Shown here piece by piece: positions 1-10,352 of a stretch of DNA of 64,000 nt. This DNA is from Streptomyces shenzhenensis. Its GTDB lineage: Bacteria > Actinomycetota > Actinomycetes > Streptomycetales > Streptomycetaceae. The notes under the pieces are model-generated. The model was given only the letters and a program-made list of their open reading frames with translations. It did not search any database and had not been told where the DNA came from. How positions within the stretch are numbered: position 1 is the stretch's first letter; every line of letters starts with the position of its first letter. The stretch lies in contig NZ_PENI01000011.1 in the NCBI RefSeq assembly GCF_003688995.1, forward strand, positions 62,001-126,000. The letters run 5' to 3'. The translations under genes were made by a program, and so were the position numbers.

Positions 1-1
1 T

Positions 2-1227
<1,226 letters not shown>

Positions 1228-1231
<4 letters not shown>

Positions 1232-1470
1232 GCAAGGCACTGTCCAAGGCCAAGGGCTTCAAGAAGTCGAAGTCCGGCACGTACCTGTCCATGGCCACCA
1301 CCGCGTTCGGTGCGGTCGGCGTCGCCAAGCAGATCAAGAAGGCCCGCGCCGAGCACGACAGGCTGCGCCTGATCGATGCCACCGTGTCCGCCGTCGCCAT
1401 CGTCACCGGCCTCGCCCTCCTCTACCGCGAGCTGAAGCGGCTGGGCGACGACGACGTCCTGCTGGGCTGA
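1228..1470 (+). CDS. Small conserved membrane protein between gatA and gatB
   Basis: 80 residues with a GTG start overlapping the gatA stop (GTGA), and 15 bases before gatB. The first 20 residues are Lys/Ser-rich (KALSKAKGFKKSKSGTY). One hydrophobic segment at about residues 52-68 (TVSAVAIVTGLALLYRE) suggests a single-pass membrane protein with a basic N-terminus. I know of no function. Its place inside the gatA-gatB operon suggests co-expression rather than a role in the amidotransferase, because gatCAB works without it in other bacteria. Confidence 0.8.
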
Positions 1471-1485
1471 GAGGGAAGTTTCACC

Positions 1486-3000
1486 GTGACCACCACGACC
1501 GACCTGGTGTCGTACGAGGACGCGCTGGCGTCCTACGACCCCGTCATGGGCCTCGAAGTCCATGTCGAACTCGGCACCAAGACCAAGATGTTCTGCGGGT
1601 GCTCCACCGAACTGGGCGCCGAGCCCAACTCGCAGACCTGCCCGACCTGCCTCGGCCTGCCCGGCGCGCTCCCGGTCGTCAACGCGACCGGCGTCGAATC
1701 CGCGATCAAGATCGGTCTCGCGCTGAACTGCTCGATCGCCGAGTGGTGCCGCTTCGCCCGGAAGAACTACTTCTATCCGGACATGCCGAAGAACTTCCAG
1801 ACCTCCCAGTACGACGAGCCGATCGCCTTCGACGGCTACCTCGACGTACTGCTGGAGGACGGCGAGACCTTCCGCGTGGAGATCGAGCGCGCCCACATGG
1901 AGGAGGACACCGGCAAGTCCACCCATGTGGGTGGCGCGACCGGCCGTATCCACGGCGCGTCCCACTCCCTGCTCGACTACAACCGCGCGGGCATCCCGCT
2001 CATCGAGATCGTCACCAAGCCGATCGTCGGGGCGGGCGAGCGCGCCCCCGAGGTCGCCCGGGCGTACGTCCGTGAGCTGCGCGAGGTCATCAAGGCGCTC
2101 GGCGTGTCCGACGCCCGCATGGAGATGGGCCAGATGCGCTGCGACGTCAACCTGTCGCTGATGCCCAAGGACGCCGACAAGTTCGGCACCCGTTCCGAGA
2201 CGAAGAACGTCAACTCGCTGCGTTCCGTGGAGCGCGCGGCCCGCTTCGAGATCCAGCGGCACGCGGCCGTGCTGTCGTCCGGCGGCACGATCGTGCAGGA
2301 GACCCGGCACTTCCACGAGGACACCGGTTCGACCACCTCGGGCCGGGTCAAGGAGGAGGCCGAGGACTACCGGTACTTCCCGGAGCCCGACCTCGTCCCG
2401 GTGGCCCCCGCGCGCGACTGGGTCGAGGAGATCCGCGCCGCGCTGCCCGAACTGCCGCTGGCCCGCCGCAGCCGCCTGCTCGCGGAGTGGGGCATCTCGG
2501 TCACCGACATGCAGGCGATCCTCAACGCCGGTGCGCTGGAACCGATCGTCGCCACCATCGACGCCGGCGCCGACGCAGCCTCCGCCCGCAAGTGGTGGAT
2601 GGGCGAACTGGCGCGCAGCGCCAACGAGTCGGGCAAGGCGCTGGAGGAGCTGGCGATCACGCCCGAGCAGGTCGCCCGGGTCACCCGGCTGGTGGCCGCA
2701 GGCGACCTGAACGACAAGCTGGCCCGCCAGGTCATCGAAGGCGTCCTCGCGGGCGAGGGCACCCCGGACGAGGTCGTCGAGAAGCGCGGTCTGAAGGTCG
2801 TCTCCGACGACTCGGCGCTCGGCACGGCCGTCGACGAGGCCATCGCCGGCAACCCGGGCATCGCGGACAAGATCCGCGGCGGCAAGGTGGCCGCGGCCGG
2901 CGCCCTGGTCGGCGCGGTCATGAAGGCCACCCGCGGCCAGGCCGACGCGGCCCGCGTCAAGGAGCTGATCCTGGAGAAGCTGGGCGTCAGCGAGGGCTGA
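1486..3000 (+). CDS. gatB: Aspartyl/glutamyl-tRNA(Asn/Gln) amidotransferase subunit B
   Basis: 504 residues, the usual full length. GatB phosphorylates Glu-tRNA(Gln) with ATP and transfers ammonia to it. Family marks are GLEVHVEL near residue 22, CPTCLGLPGALP with paired cysteines at about 53-56, FYPDMPKNFQTSQYD near 99-113, HMEEDTGKSTH, and LIEIVTKP. The last 150 residues form the helical YqeY-like tail that contacts tRNA, ending in GALVGAVMKATRGQAD. The GTG start is chosen because it follows AGGGAAG by about seven bases. A strong hairpin follows the stop, so this is the end of the gat operon. Confidence 0.97.
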   Translation: MTTTTDLVSYEDALASYDPVMGLEVHVELGTKTKMFCGCSTELGAEPNSQTCPTCLGLPGALPVVNATGVESAIKIGLALNCSIAEWCRFARKNYFYPDMPKNFQTSQYDEPIAFDGYLDVLLEDGETFRVEIERAHMEEDTGKSTHVGGATGRIHGASHSLLDYNRAGIPLIEIVTKPIVGAGERAPEVARAYVRELREVIKALGVSDARMEMGQMRCDVNLSLMPKDADKFGTRSETKNVNSLRSVERAARFEIQRHAAVLSSGGTIVQETRHFHEDTGSTTSGRVKEEAEDYRYFPEPDLVPVAPARDWVEEIRAALPELPLARRSRLLAEWGISVTDMQAILNAGALEPIVATIDAGADAASARKWWMGELARSANESGKALEELAITPEQVARVTRLVAAGDLNDKLARQVIEGVLAGEGTPDEVVEKRGLKVVSDDSALGTAVDEAIAGNPGIADKIRGGKVAAAGALVGAVMKATRGQADAARVKELILEKLGVSEG

Positions 3001-3020
3001 ACCACCGCGTGCACCAACCG

Positions 3021-3058
3021 CCCCGGGGGACGCATCGGCTGCGATGCGTCCCCCGGGG
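3021..3058 (+). terminator. Intrinsic terminator after gatB
   Basis: Perfect inverted repeat with 16-bp arms (3021-3036 and 3043-3058, loop GGCTGC), 20 bases after the gatB stop. No T-run follows, which is common for Streptomyces terminators. Confidence 0.85.
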
Positions 3059-3234
3059 CGTCTCCTGGGAAGTTCCCGGTTTCCGCCTCGTGTGAAGAAC
3101 CCCACGAACCGGGCAAACGATCTCCTTCAGCTGCAAGAGTGGTCTTCGATTGCTCATGCGTTCTTTGCGGGCTGTTTCGTTCATAGACGTTCGTTCCCGG
3201 CAAAAGATCCGCACATCACTCTGGGAGCAGGTTC

Positions 3235-5463
3235 GTGGCAGCCCTTGCACGCTGGTGTGTCCGGCACCGTCTGGTCGCCGTCCTGCTCTGGCTGCTCGCC
3301 TTCGGCGGAGTCACCGCTGCCGCCGCCGTCACCGGCTCCGCGTACTCCACGAGCTACGAGGTGCCCGGCACCGAAGCGGGCCGCGCCGGCGAACTGCTGA
3401 GCGCGGGCTTCCCGGGCCTGGGCGGTGACAGCGACACCGTCGTCTGGCGCACCGGATCCGGCGGCGTCCGCGCCGCCGACGTCGAGCAGACGATGAGCCG
3501 CACCCTGGACGAGATCGCGGACCTGCCCGGAGTGTCCTCGGTGACCAGCCCCTACGACGGCCAGGGCACCGGGCAGATCAGCCGCGACGGCCGGACCGCG
3601 TACGCCGTCGTCACCTTCGACCAGTCCGTCGAGCACATCGACAGGTCCGCGGCCCAGGCCGTCGTCCGCACCGCCAAGTCGGCCGAGACGGACGGGCTGC
3701 GGGTCGAGTTGGGCGGCAGCGCCATCGGGCTCACCGCGGCGTCGAGCGGGCACCTCGCCGAGGCCATCGGCGTGGTCGTCGCCGCCGTGGTGCTCTTCCT
3801 CGCCTTCGGCTCGCTCGCCGCCTCCCTGCTGCCCATCGCCACCGCCCTGGTCGGCGTGGGCACCGCGTACGCCGGCATCGCGCTGCTCGGCCACGCCATG
3901 ACCGTCGCCGCGTTCGCGCCGATGCTCGGCCTGCTCATCGGGCTCGGCGTCGGCATCGACTACGCGCTGTTCATCGTCACCCGGCACCGCCGCGGACTGA
4001 AACGCGGCCTCACCGTGACCGAGGCCGTCACCGAGGCCGTCGCCACCACCGGACGCGCGGTCGTCTTCGCGGGCGCCACCGTGTGCATCGCCCTGCTGGG
4101 CATGCTGATCCTGCGGCTGAGCTTCCTCAACGGGGTCGCCGTCGCCGCCGCGCTGACCGTCGTCCTCACCGTCGCCGCCTCCGTGACCCTGCTGCCCGCC
4201 CTGCTCTCCCTCATCGGCGAGCGCGCGCTGAGCCGGCGCGAACGGCAGCGGCTCGCCGAGCACGGTCCGCAGCCGGAACTGCCCACCGGCCTCGCCGCCC
4301 GCTGGTCGGCGTTCGTGGAACGCCACCCGAGGCTGCTCGGCTCGGTCGCCCTCGCCGTCGTCGCCCTGCTCGCGCTGCCCACCCTCACCCTCCACCTCGG
4401 CACCTCCGACCAGGGCAACGACCCCAGGAGCTCGACCACTCGGCAGGCGTACGACCTCATCGCCGACGGCTTCGGCCCCGGCGTCAACGGACCGCTGACG
4501 CTGGTGTCACGCGTCGACGGGGCCGACGCCCGGCTCGCCCTCGACAACCTCGACGCCACCCTGCGCGCCACCCCGGGCGTCGCGTCCGTGGCACCGGCGC
4601 GGTTCAACACCGGAGGCGACACCGCGTACCTCACCGTCGTGCCCGGCTCCGCGCCGCAGTCCCGGCAGACCAGCGACCTCGTCGACCGGCTGCGCCACGA
4701 GATCCTGCCCCGCGCGGAGCAGGGCACCTCGCTCGACGTGCACGTCGGCGGAGTGACCGCGAGCTACGACGACTTCGCCCGCGTGATCGTCGGCAAGCTG
4801 CCGCTGTTCGTCGGCGTCGTCATCGGGTTCGGCTGTGTGCTGCTCCTGCTCGCCTTCCGGTCGATCGGGATCCCGCTGAAGGCCGCCGCGATGAACCTCG
4901 CCGCCGTCGCGGGCGCCTTCGGCATCGTCGTCGTGATCTTCCAGTGGGGCTGGGGCAGCGAACCGCTGGGGCTCGGCCGGGCCGGACCGATCGAGCCCTT
5001 CCTCCCCGTGATCATGGTGTCGGTGCTCTTCGGGCTCTCCATGGACTACCAGGTCTTCCTGGTCAGCCGGATGTACGAGGAGTGGCTGGCGACGGGCGAC
5101 AACCGGCGCGCCGTCCGTGTCGGCCTCGCGGAGACCAGCCGGGTGATCAACTCCGCGGCCGTCATCATGATCTCGGTGTTCCTCGCCTTCGTGCTCGGCG
5201 GCGACCGCGTGATCGCCATGTTCGGCATCGCGCTGGCCGTCGCCGTCGCCCTCGACGCCTTCGTGCTGCGGACCCTGCTGGTGCCCGCCCTGATGCACCT
5301 TCTGGGCGGCGCCAACTGGTGGCTGCCGGGCTGGCTCGACCGCCGCCTGCCCAGGATCAGCATCGAACCGCCCGAATGCCGCGCCGCCCATGAGAGGCTC
5401 GACGCCGTCGTGGCGGAACTGGAGAAGGAGCAACATCAGGATGTACGCGACAACCCTGGGTGA
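3235..5463 (+). CDS. MMPL-family (RND superfamily) membrane transporter
   Basis: 742 residues. The plan is two repeats of one membrane helix, a large extracytoplasmic loop and five helices. Helix 1 is at residues 14-33, the first loop at 35-172, helices 2-6 at about 178-330, helix 7 at about 365-385, a second loop to about 520, and helices 8-12 to about 700. The Asp-Tyr pairs expected to carry protons are in GIDYALFIVTRHRRG (helix 4) and SMDYQVFLVSRMYEEW (helix 10). Substrate cannot be read; relatives export lipids, siderophores or drugs. The GTG start follows GGGAGCAGGTTC. It overlaps the following acetyltransferase gene by 23 bases. Confidence 0.92.
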   Translation: MAALARWCVRHRLVAVLLWLLAFGGVTAAAAVTGSAYSTSYEVPGTEAGRAGELLSAGFPGLGGDSDTVVWRTGSGGVRAADVEQTMSRTLDEIADLPGVSSVTSPYDGQGTGQISRDGRTAYAVVTFDQSVEHIDRSAAQAVVRTAKSAETDGLRVELGGSAIGLTAASSGHLAEAIGVVVAAVVLFLAFGSLAASLLPIATALVGVGTAYAGIALLGHAMTVAAFAPMLGLLIGLGVGIDYALFIVTRHRRGLKRGLTVTEAVTEAVATTGRAVVFAGATVCIALLGMLILRLSFLNGVAVAAALTVVLTVAASVTLLPALLSLIGERALSRRERQRLAEHGPQPELPTGLAARWSAFVERHPRLLGSVALAVVALLALPTLTLHLGTSDQGNDPRSSTTRQAYDLIADGFGPGVNGPLTLVSRVDGADARLALDNLDATLRATPGVASVAPARFNTGGDTAYLTVVPGSAPQSRQTSDLVDRLRHEILPRAEQGTSLDVHVGGVTASYDDFARVIVGKLPLFVGVVIGFGCVLLLLAFRSIGIPLKAAAMNLAAVAGAFGIVVVIFQWGWGSEPLGLGRAGPIEPFLPVIMVSVLFGLSMDYQVFLVSRMYEEWLATGDNRRAVRVGLAETSRVINSAAVIMISVFLAFVLGGDRVIAMFGIALAVAVALDAFVLRTLLVPALMHLLGGANWWLPGWLDRRLPRISIEPPECRAAHERLDAVVAELEKEQHQDVRDNPG

Positions 5464-6016
5464 CGACGGCGCCGAACTGCGGCCTCTGGACCCCTGGTAC
5501 GCCGAGGAGTTCCTCGCGCACCTGGACCGGGGCCGCGAGTTCATCGGGCAGTACATCGCCTTCGGCGCCCGGGCGACGGACGTCGACTCCGCACGGGACG
5601 TCCTCACCGACCACGCCGACAAGCGCGCCGCCGACAGCGGTGGCCTGCACGGCATCTGGCTGGACCGGAAGCTGGTCGGCGGCGTGCTGTTCCGGACGTT
5701 CGACGCGCAGCAGGGCACCTGCGAGGTCGGCTGCTGGCTGGAGCCCGCCGCGGCCGGGCGCGGACTCGTCACCCGCGCCGCGACCGTGCTCATCGACTGG
5801 GCGGTCGAGCAGCGCGGCATCCACCGGGTGGAGTGGTACGCGGCGTCCGGCAACCGGCCGAGCATCAATGTCGCGCGGCGGCTGGGGATGTCCCAGGACG
5901 GGGTGCTCCGCGAGAACCACCTCCATCGGGGCGTCAGGCACGACACCGAGGTGTGGTCGGTGCTCGCCCCCGAATGGCGCGCCGCACGCGCGCGTGCCGC
6001 TCACAACGATCATTAA
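5441..6016 (+). CDS. GNAT acetyltransferase, RimJ/RimL type
   Basis: 191 residues. The C-terminal half follows the RimJ/L pattern: WLEPAAAGRGLVTRAATVLI (acetyl-CoA pyrophosphate loop AAGRGL), then HRVEWYAASGNRPSINVARR and LGMSQDGVLRE. Relatives acetylate protein N-termini or small amines; the substrate is unknown here. The ATG at 5441 is chosen because GAAGGAGCAACATCAGG precedes it and residues upstream in that frame do not belong to the fold. It overlaps the MMPL gene by 23 bases, so both are probably translated from one message. Confidence 0.9.
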   Translation: MYATTLGDDGAELRPLDPWYAEEFLAHLDRGREFIGQYIAFGARATDVDSARDVLTDHADKRAADSGGLHGIWLDRKLVGGVLFRTFDAQQGTCEVGCWLEPAAAGRGLVTRAATVLIDWAVEQRGIHRVEWYAASGNRPSINVARRLGMSQDGVLRENHLHRGVRHDTEVWSVLAPEWRAARARAAHNDH

Positions 6017-6042
6017 GGGACTTCTCAGGAAGCGTCCGTACC

Positions 6043-6657
6043 GTGCGGGTCATGGGAACGAAGACAGTGGACGACGCCGGGAACGGCACCGAGACCGAGA
6101 CCAGGACCGGCGAGGCCGAGGCGGCCACCGGCAAGGCGCAGGACGCCGCGGACAGCGGGGCCGAAGCCGCAGACCGGACCGATGAGGCGGCCGGGGAGAC
6201 GGCTGAGGAAGCGGCCGAGGGGTCGGCCGAGGCGCCGGTCGAGGAAGAGGCGAAGGACGGTCCGTCCGGGGTCGGACTGGGCGCCGCAGCCGTCGTCTCC
6301 GCCGTACTGGGCCTCGTCTCGCTGACCGGCGGCTGGATCGGCACCGTCGCCGCCGCGCGCGCGACCCTGATCGGCCAGCTGAAGACCTCGTCGAACGCGA
6401 GCGTCGCCACGCAGGTGCAAGCGGTCTACGGCGACGCCTGGCAGACCACCGCGCTGTGGGCCGGAGCGTTCGCGCTGGCGGCGCTGATCGCCGGCGTCGT
6501 CGTGCTGGCCCGGCCCGCGTTCGGCGCCCCCGGCACACCGCAGGCCGGCTGGATCAAGTCGGTCGCCTGGGCCGGCGTCTCGCTCGGCGTCCTCGGCCTG
6601 CTGCTGGCCGTCCTCAAGTACTCCGACGCACTCCTCGGACTGCCCTCGACCAGCTGA
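6043..6657 (+). CDS. Membrane protein with acidic, Ala/Glu-rich N-terminus
   Basis: About 204 residues from GTG 6043, which has AGGAAG 10 bases upstream. The alternative ATG at 6052 is 18 bases from that site. Residues 1-80 are low-complexity and rich in Glu, Ala and Thr (EAADRTDEAAGETAEEAAEG). After that come three or four hydrophobic segments: VGLGAAAVVSAVLGLVSLTG, ALWAGAFALAALIAGVVVLA and SVAWAGVSLGVLGLLLAVL. A short stretch between the first two (QLKTSSNASVATQVQAVYGD) may face outside. No enzyme motif is present, and I do not recognise a function. Confidence 0.75.
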   Translation: MRVMGTKTVDDAGNGTETETRTGEAEAATGKAQDAADSGAEAADRTDEAAGETAEEAAEGSAEAPVEEEAKDGPSGVGLGAAAVVSAVLGLVSLTGGWIGTVAAARATLIGQLKTSSNASVATQVQAVYGDAWQTTALWAGAFALAALIAGVVVLARPAFGAPGTPQAGWIKSVAWAGVSLGVLGLLLAVLKYSDALLGLPSTS

Positions 6658-6855
6658 ACCAGCCACCTCCATCAGGGGCCTTGGGACCTCCGTAAGCACC
6701 TTACGGGGCACGCCTAAGGCCCCTTACGCGCCTCCGGAGCCCGCCACCCGCCGAAAGATGCACAACTCTCCCGATGCGCCGCGCCCCCCTGGCCGACGAC
6801 GGTGGAGGCATCGCCGACCGCGATGCCGAAACCCGACTCTCCCAGGGGACCCGAC

Positions 6856-7050
6856 ATGATCGAGTACGAACTCCACCGGATCCGCGCCGCCGAACTGCAC
6901 CGCCGGGCCGCGTACGAGCGCCTGGTCCGCGAGGCGCTGCGCGGACGCCGCGCAGCCCGCCGCGCGCCGGCGGCCCGCCGCCGCGCCGGCCGTGAGGCCC
7001 CCTCCGATACCGGGCGCCCGGGCCGCCATCGGCTCGCCCGCACCGCATGA
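6856..7050 (+). CDS. Small Arg/Ala-rich conserved protein
   Basis: 64 residues, ATG start with GGGGAC eight bases upstream. It begins MIEYELHRIRAAELHRRAAYE and is very rich in Arg and Ala, predicted as one long amphipathic helix followed by a disordered basic tail. Similar short proteins starting MIEYELHR occur widely in Streptomyces (from memory). The stop overlaps an ATG of the regulator frame (ATGA at 7047-7050), so coupling with the downstream LuxR gene is possible. Function unknown. Confidence 0.7.
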   Translation: MIEYELHRIRAAELHRRAAYERLVREALRGRRAARRAPAARRRAGREAPSDTGRPGRHRLARTA

Positions 7051-7214
7051 GCGCCTCGGCGGAAGCGGGCGGCCGCGCGGAGGACCGCCGCCCGCTCCCG
7101 GCCCGCGGACGACCCCACCCGGTCCGCCGTACCACCCGGCCGCCCGCGCCGGACCCGGCGACCGTCCCGCCCTCCCGGTGGAAAACGGATGCCGCGCTGT
7201 CGGACCGCCGTGCG

Positions 7215-10200
7215 ATGCTCGGAGCCGTGGAGACCAGGTCCGTCAGTCCCGTGTTCGTCGGCCGCACCGACGAACTGCACACACTGCACGACGCGCTCGC
7301 CCGTGCCGCCGCAGGCGAGCCCCAGGCGCTGCTGGTCGGCGGCGAGGCAGGCGTCGGCAAGACCCGGCTGGTCGAGGAGTTCGCCACCGCCGCCGGCCGT
7401 CAGGGCGCCGTCGTCGCACTCGGCGGCTGCGTCGAGATCGGCGCCGACGGACTGCCGTTCGCCCCGTTCTCCACCGCCCTGCGCGCCCTGCGCGGCGCCC
7501 TGCCCGACGAACTCGCCGCGGCCGCCGCGGGCCAGCAGGAGGACCTGGCCCGGCTCCTGCCCGAACTCGGCGAGGCCGCGCCCGCCCGCGCCCCGGGGCG
7601 GCACGACGAGGAGGGCCTGGCCCGCCTCTTCGAACTCACCGCCCGCCTGCTGGAACGCGTCGCCGCCGACCGCACGGTCGTCCTCGTCCTGGAGGACCTG
7701 CACTGGGCCGACGCCTCCACCCGCCACCTGCTCTCCTACCTGCTGCGCACCCTGCGCGCCGGCCGTCTCGTCGTCCTCGCCACCTACCGCTCCGACGACA
7801 TCCACCGCCGCCATCCGCTGCGCCCCCTGCTCGCCGAACTCGACCGGCTGCGCACCGTCCGCCGCGTCGAACTCGCCCGTTTCAACCGTGAGGAGGTCGG
7901 CCGTCAGATCGCCGGCATCCGCGCCGCCGAACCGGACCCCGCCCAGGTCGACGAGATCTTCGAACGCTCCGACGGCAACGCCTTCTTCGTCGAGGAACTC
8001 GCCGTCGCGGCCTGCGAGGGCTGCTGCACCGGCCTCACCGACTCCCTGCGCGATCTGCTCCTGGTCCGGGTGGAGGCGCTGCCCGAGTCCGCCCAGCGGG
8101 TCACCCGGATCGTCGCCGAGGGTGGTGCCACGGTCGCCTACCCGCTCCTCGCCGCCGTCGCCGGGCTCGCCGAGGACGACCTGATCGAGGCGCTGCGCGT
8201 CGCCGTGAACGCCAACATCCTCCTCACCGCCCCCGGCGGCGACGGCTTCCGCTTCCGCCACTCCCTGGTCCGCGAGGCCGTCGCCGACGATCTGCTGCCC
8301 GGTGAACGCTCCCGCCTCAACCGTCGCTACGCCGAAGCCATGGAGCGCGACCCGGCGCTCGTCCCCGCCGACGAACGCGTCATGCGGCTGGCCAGCCACT
8401 GGTACCACGCCCACGACCCCGCCAAGGCCCTGCCCGCCGTCCTCGACGCCTCCGTCGTCGCCCGCCGCCGGTACGCCTACACCGAGCAACTCCGGCTCCT
8501 GGAGCGGGCGATGGAACTGTGGGACACCGCCCCCGACCCGGTCAGGGCCGCGCTGCGCCCCGTCGACTGCGCCGAGGTGTATCCACCCTGTGCCGCCACC
8601 GCCACCGCCGCCCCGCTGCGCTATCTCGACCTGATGGCCGAGGCCGCCGTCGCCGGACGGATGTGCGGTGAACGGGAACGCGCCCTGAAGATCACCAGGC
8701 GGGCGCTGCACCTCCTGGCGGACGAGGACGACCCGCTGCGCGCCGCCTGGTTCTGGACCCAGCGCTCCAGCCTCGTCCAGGCGCTGGGACGCGGCGACGG
8801 ACGGCACGAACTGGCCACCGCCGAGCAACTGGTACGCGGACTGCCCCCCTCCGAGGTGCACGCCGACGTGCTCGCCAGCGTCGCCAACTGGTCGATGCTG
8901 CACGAGCCGGGCCCCGAGGCCCTCGCCGCCGCCGAACGGGCCGTGGAGTACGCGCGCATGGTCGACGCCCGCGAGACCGAACTGGACGCGCGCATCACCC
9001 TCGGCACCCTCCGGGTCGACGCGGGCGACGTCGAGGCCGGGCTCGCCGAACTGCGCCAGGTCAAGGACCTGTCCGTGCAGGAGGGTTACACCCATGTCGC
9101 GGGCCGTGCCTATGTGAACCTGCCCGCCGAACTCGAAGCGGTCGGCCGCTCCCGGGAGGCCGCCCCCATCCTGGACGAAGGGATCGGCTACACCCAAAGG
9201 TTCGGCCTGCTCGGCTCCGAGGCCTGGCTGTGGGCCAACCTCGCCGAGTCCCAGTACGCCCTCGGCCGCTGGAGACAGGCCGCGTCCGCCGCGGCGGACA
9301 CGACCCGCCGCGGCCCCGGCACCAAGCCCCTGGGCTCGGCCGCGCTGTCCCTGGCACGCCTCGCCCTCGGACGCGGCGACCTGGCCGAGACGGCCCGCCA
9401 ACTCACCGCCGCCCGCGGCTGCTTCGGCACCCATGACGCGATGCCCCAGCAGTGGCTGCCGCTGGCCCGGGTCGCGGTCGGCGTCGCCGCGGCGGAGGGC
9501 CGCCTGCTCGACGCCCGCGCCGAACTGCACCGCGCCCTGGACGCCGGCGTCCCGCCCGGCAGCTACCGCTACGCCTGGCCGCTGGTCCGGGCCGCCGCCA
9601 CCGCGGAGGCCGACGCCCGCGCCCTGCCCGCGGCGGAACCCGGCCGGCCCGAAGCGCTCGACCGCATCGCCGCCACGGCCAGGAAACTCACCACTGGCGC
9701 GCCCGTCTGGCGCGCCCACGACGCATGGGTCCGCGCCGAACTCCGGCGCGCCGCGGGCGAGGACACCCCCGACACCTGGTCCGAGGTGGTCACCGCCTTC
9801 GAGTCCCTGGACCGCCCCTACGACCTCGCCCGCGTCCGCCACCGGCTCGCGGCGGCCCTGCTGTCCTCCGGCGGCGGACGCCCGGGGGATCCGTCCGCCG
9901 GCGGGGACGACGAGCGGGATCGCGCCACGGAGCTGCTCCGGCTGGCCGGAGCCGTCGCCGAGCACCTGGGTGCCCGCCCGCTCGCCGACGCCGTCGCGCT
10001 TCTCGCCCAGCGCGCCCGCCTCACGCTGTCCTGTGCCCCGCGGCGGACGCCCGCCCCGGCCGACCCGGTCGAGGCGCTGGGTCTCACCAGCCGGGAGCGC
10101 GATGTGCTCCGCCTGGTATCCGCGGGCCGCACCAACCGCCAGATCGCCGAGGAACTCTTCATCTCCCCGAAGACCGCGAGCGTCCACGTCTCCAACATCC

Positions 10201-10319
10201 TGGGCAAGCTCGGGGTCTCGGGACGGGGCGAGGCGGCGGCGGTGGCTCATCGGCTGGGTCTGTTCCCGCCGCTGCCGCCCGGGGCGGACGACCGGCTCAC
10301 CGCGCGGTCACGGCCGTAG
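7215..10319 (+). CDS. Large ATP-binding LuxR-family (LAL) transcriptional regulator
   Basis: 1034 residues from ATG 7215. It has an N-terminal AAA/STAND ATPase with P-loop VGGEAGVGKTRL near residues 41-52 and Walker B VVLVLEDLHWAD near 154-165. A helical TPR-like middle of about 600 residues follows. The C-terminal LuxR helix-turn-helix at about 955-1020 reads LTSRERDVLRLVSAGRTNRQ and then SPKTASVHVSNILGKLGV. Such proteins bind a ligand and ATP, then activate promoters; target and ligand are unknown. Alternative starts are GTG 7227 and ATG 7047, which overlaps the previous stop. The 56 residues added by 7047 are Arg/Pro-rich and look non-domain, so I prefer 7215. Confidence 0.9.
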   Translation: MLGAVETRSVSPVFVGRTDELHTLHDALARAAAGEPQALLVGGEAGVGKTRLVEEFATAAGRQGAVVALGGCVEIGADGLPFAPFSTALRALRGALPDELAAAAAGQQEDLARLLPELGEAAPARAPGRHDEEGLARLFELTARLLERVAADRTVVLVLEDLHWADASTRHLLSYLLRTLRAGRLVVLATYRSDDIHRRHPLRPLLAELDRLRTVRRVELARFNREEVGRQIAGIRAAEPDPAQVDEIFERSDGNAFFVEELAVAACEGCCTGLTDSLRDLLLVRVEALPESAQRVTRIVAEGGATVAYPLLAAVAGLAEDDLIEALRVAVNANILLTAPGGDGFRFRHSLVREAVADDLLPGERSRLNRRYAEAMERDPALVPADERVMRLASHWYHAHDPAKALPAVLDASVVARRRYAYTEQLRLLERAMELWDTAPDPVRAALRPVDCAEVYPPCAATATAAPLRYLDLMAEAAVAGRMCGERERALKITRRALHLLADEDDPLRAAWFWTQRSSLVQALGRGDGRHELATAEQLVRGLPPSEVHADVLASVANWSMLHEPGPEALAAAERAVEYARMVDARETELDARITLGTLRVDAGDVEAGLAELRQVKDLSVQEGYTHVAGRAYVNLPAELEAVGRSREAAPILDEGIGYTQRFGLLGSEAWLWANLAESQYALGRWRQAASAAADTTRRGPGTKPLGSAALSLARLALGRGDLAETARQLTAARGCFGTHDAMPQQWLPLARVAVGVAAAEGRLLDARAELHRALDAGVPPGSYRYAWPLVRAAATAEADARALPAAEPGRPEALDRIAATARKLTTGAPVWRAHDAWVRAELRRAAGEDTPDTWSEVVTAFESLDRPYDLARVRHRLAAALLSSGGGRPGDPSAGGDDERDRATELLRLAGAVAEHLGARPLADAVALLAQRARLTLSCAPRRTPAPADPVEALGLTSRERDVLRLVSAGRTNRQIAEELFISPKTASVHVSNILGKLGVSGRGEAAAVAHRLGLFPPLPPGADDRLTARSRP

Positions 10320-10352
10320 CGCACCGGAGCCCGGACGTCGGTCGCTGTCGCC

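Noticed and set aside
6714..10250. 1178-residue open frame on the minus strand
   Set aside because: Antisense to the LuxR-type regulator, which has clear Walker and helix-turn-helix motifs; the shadow is Gly-rich without domains.
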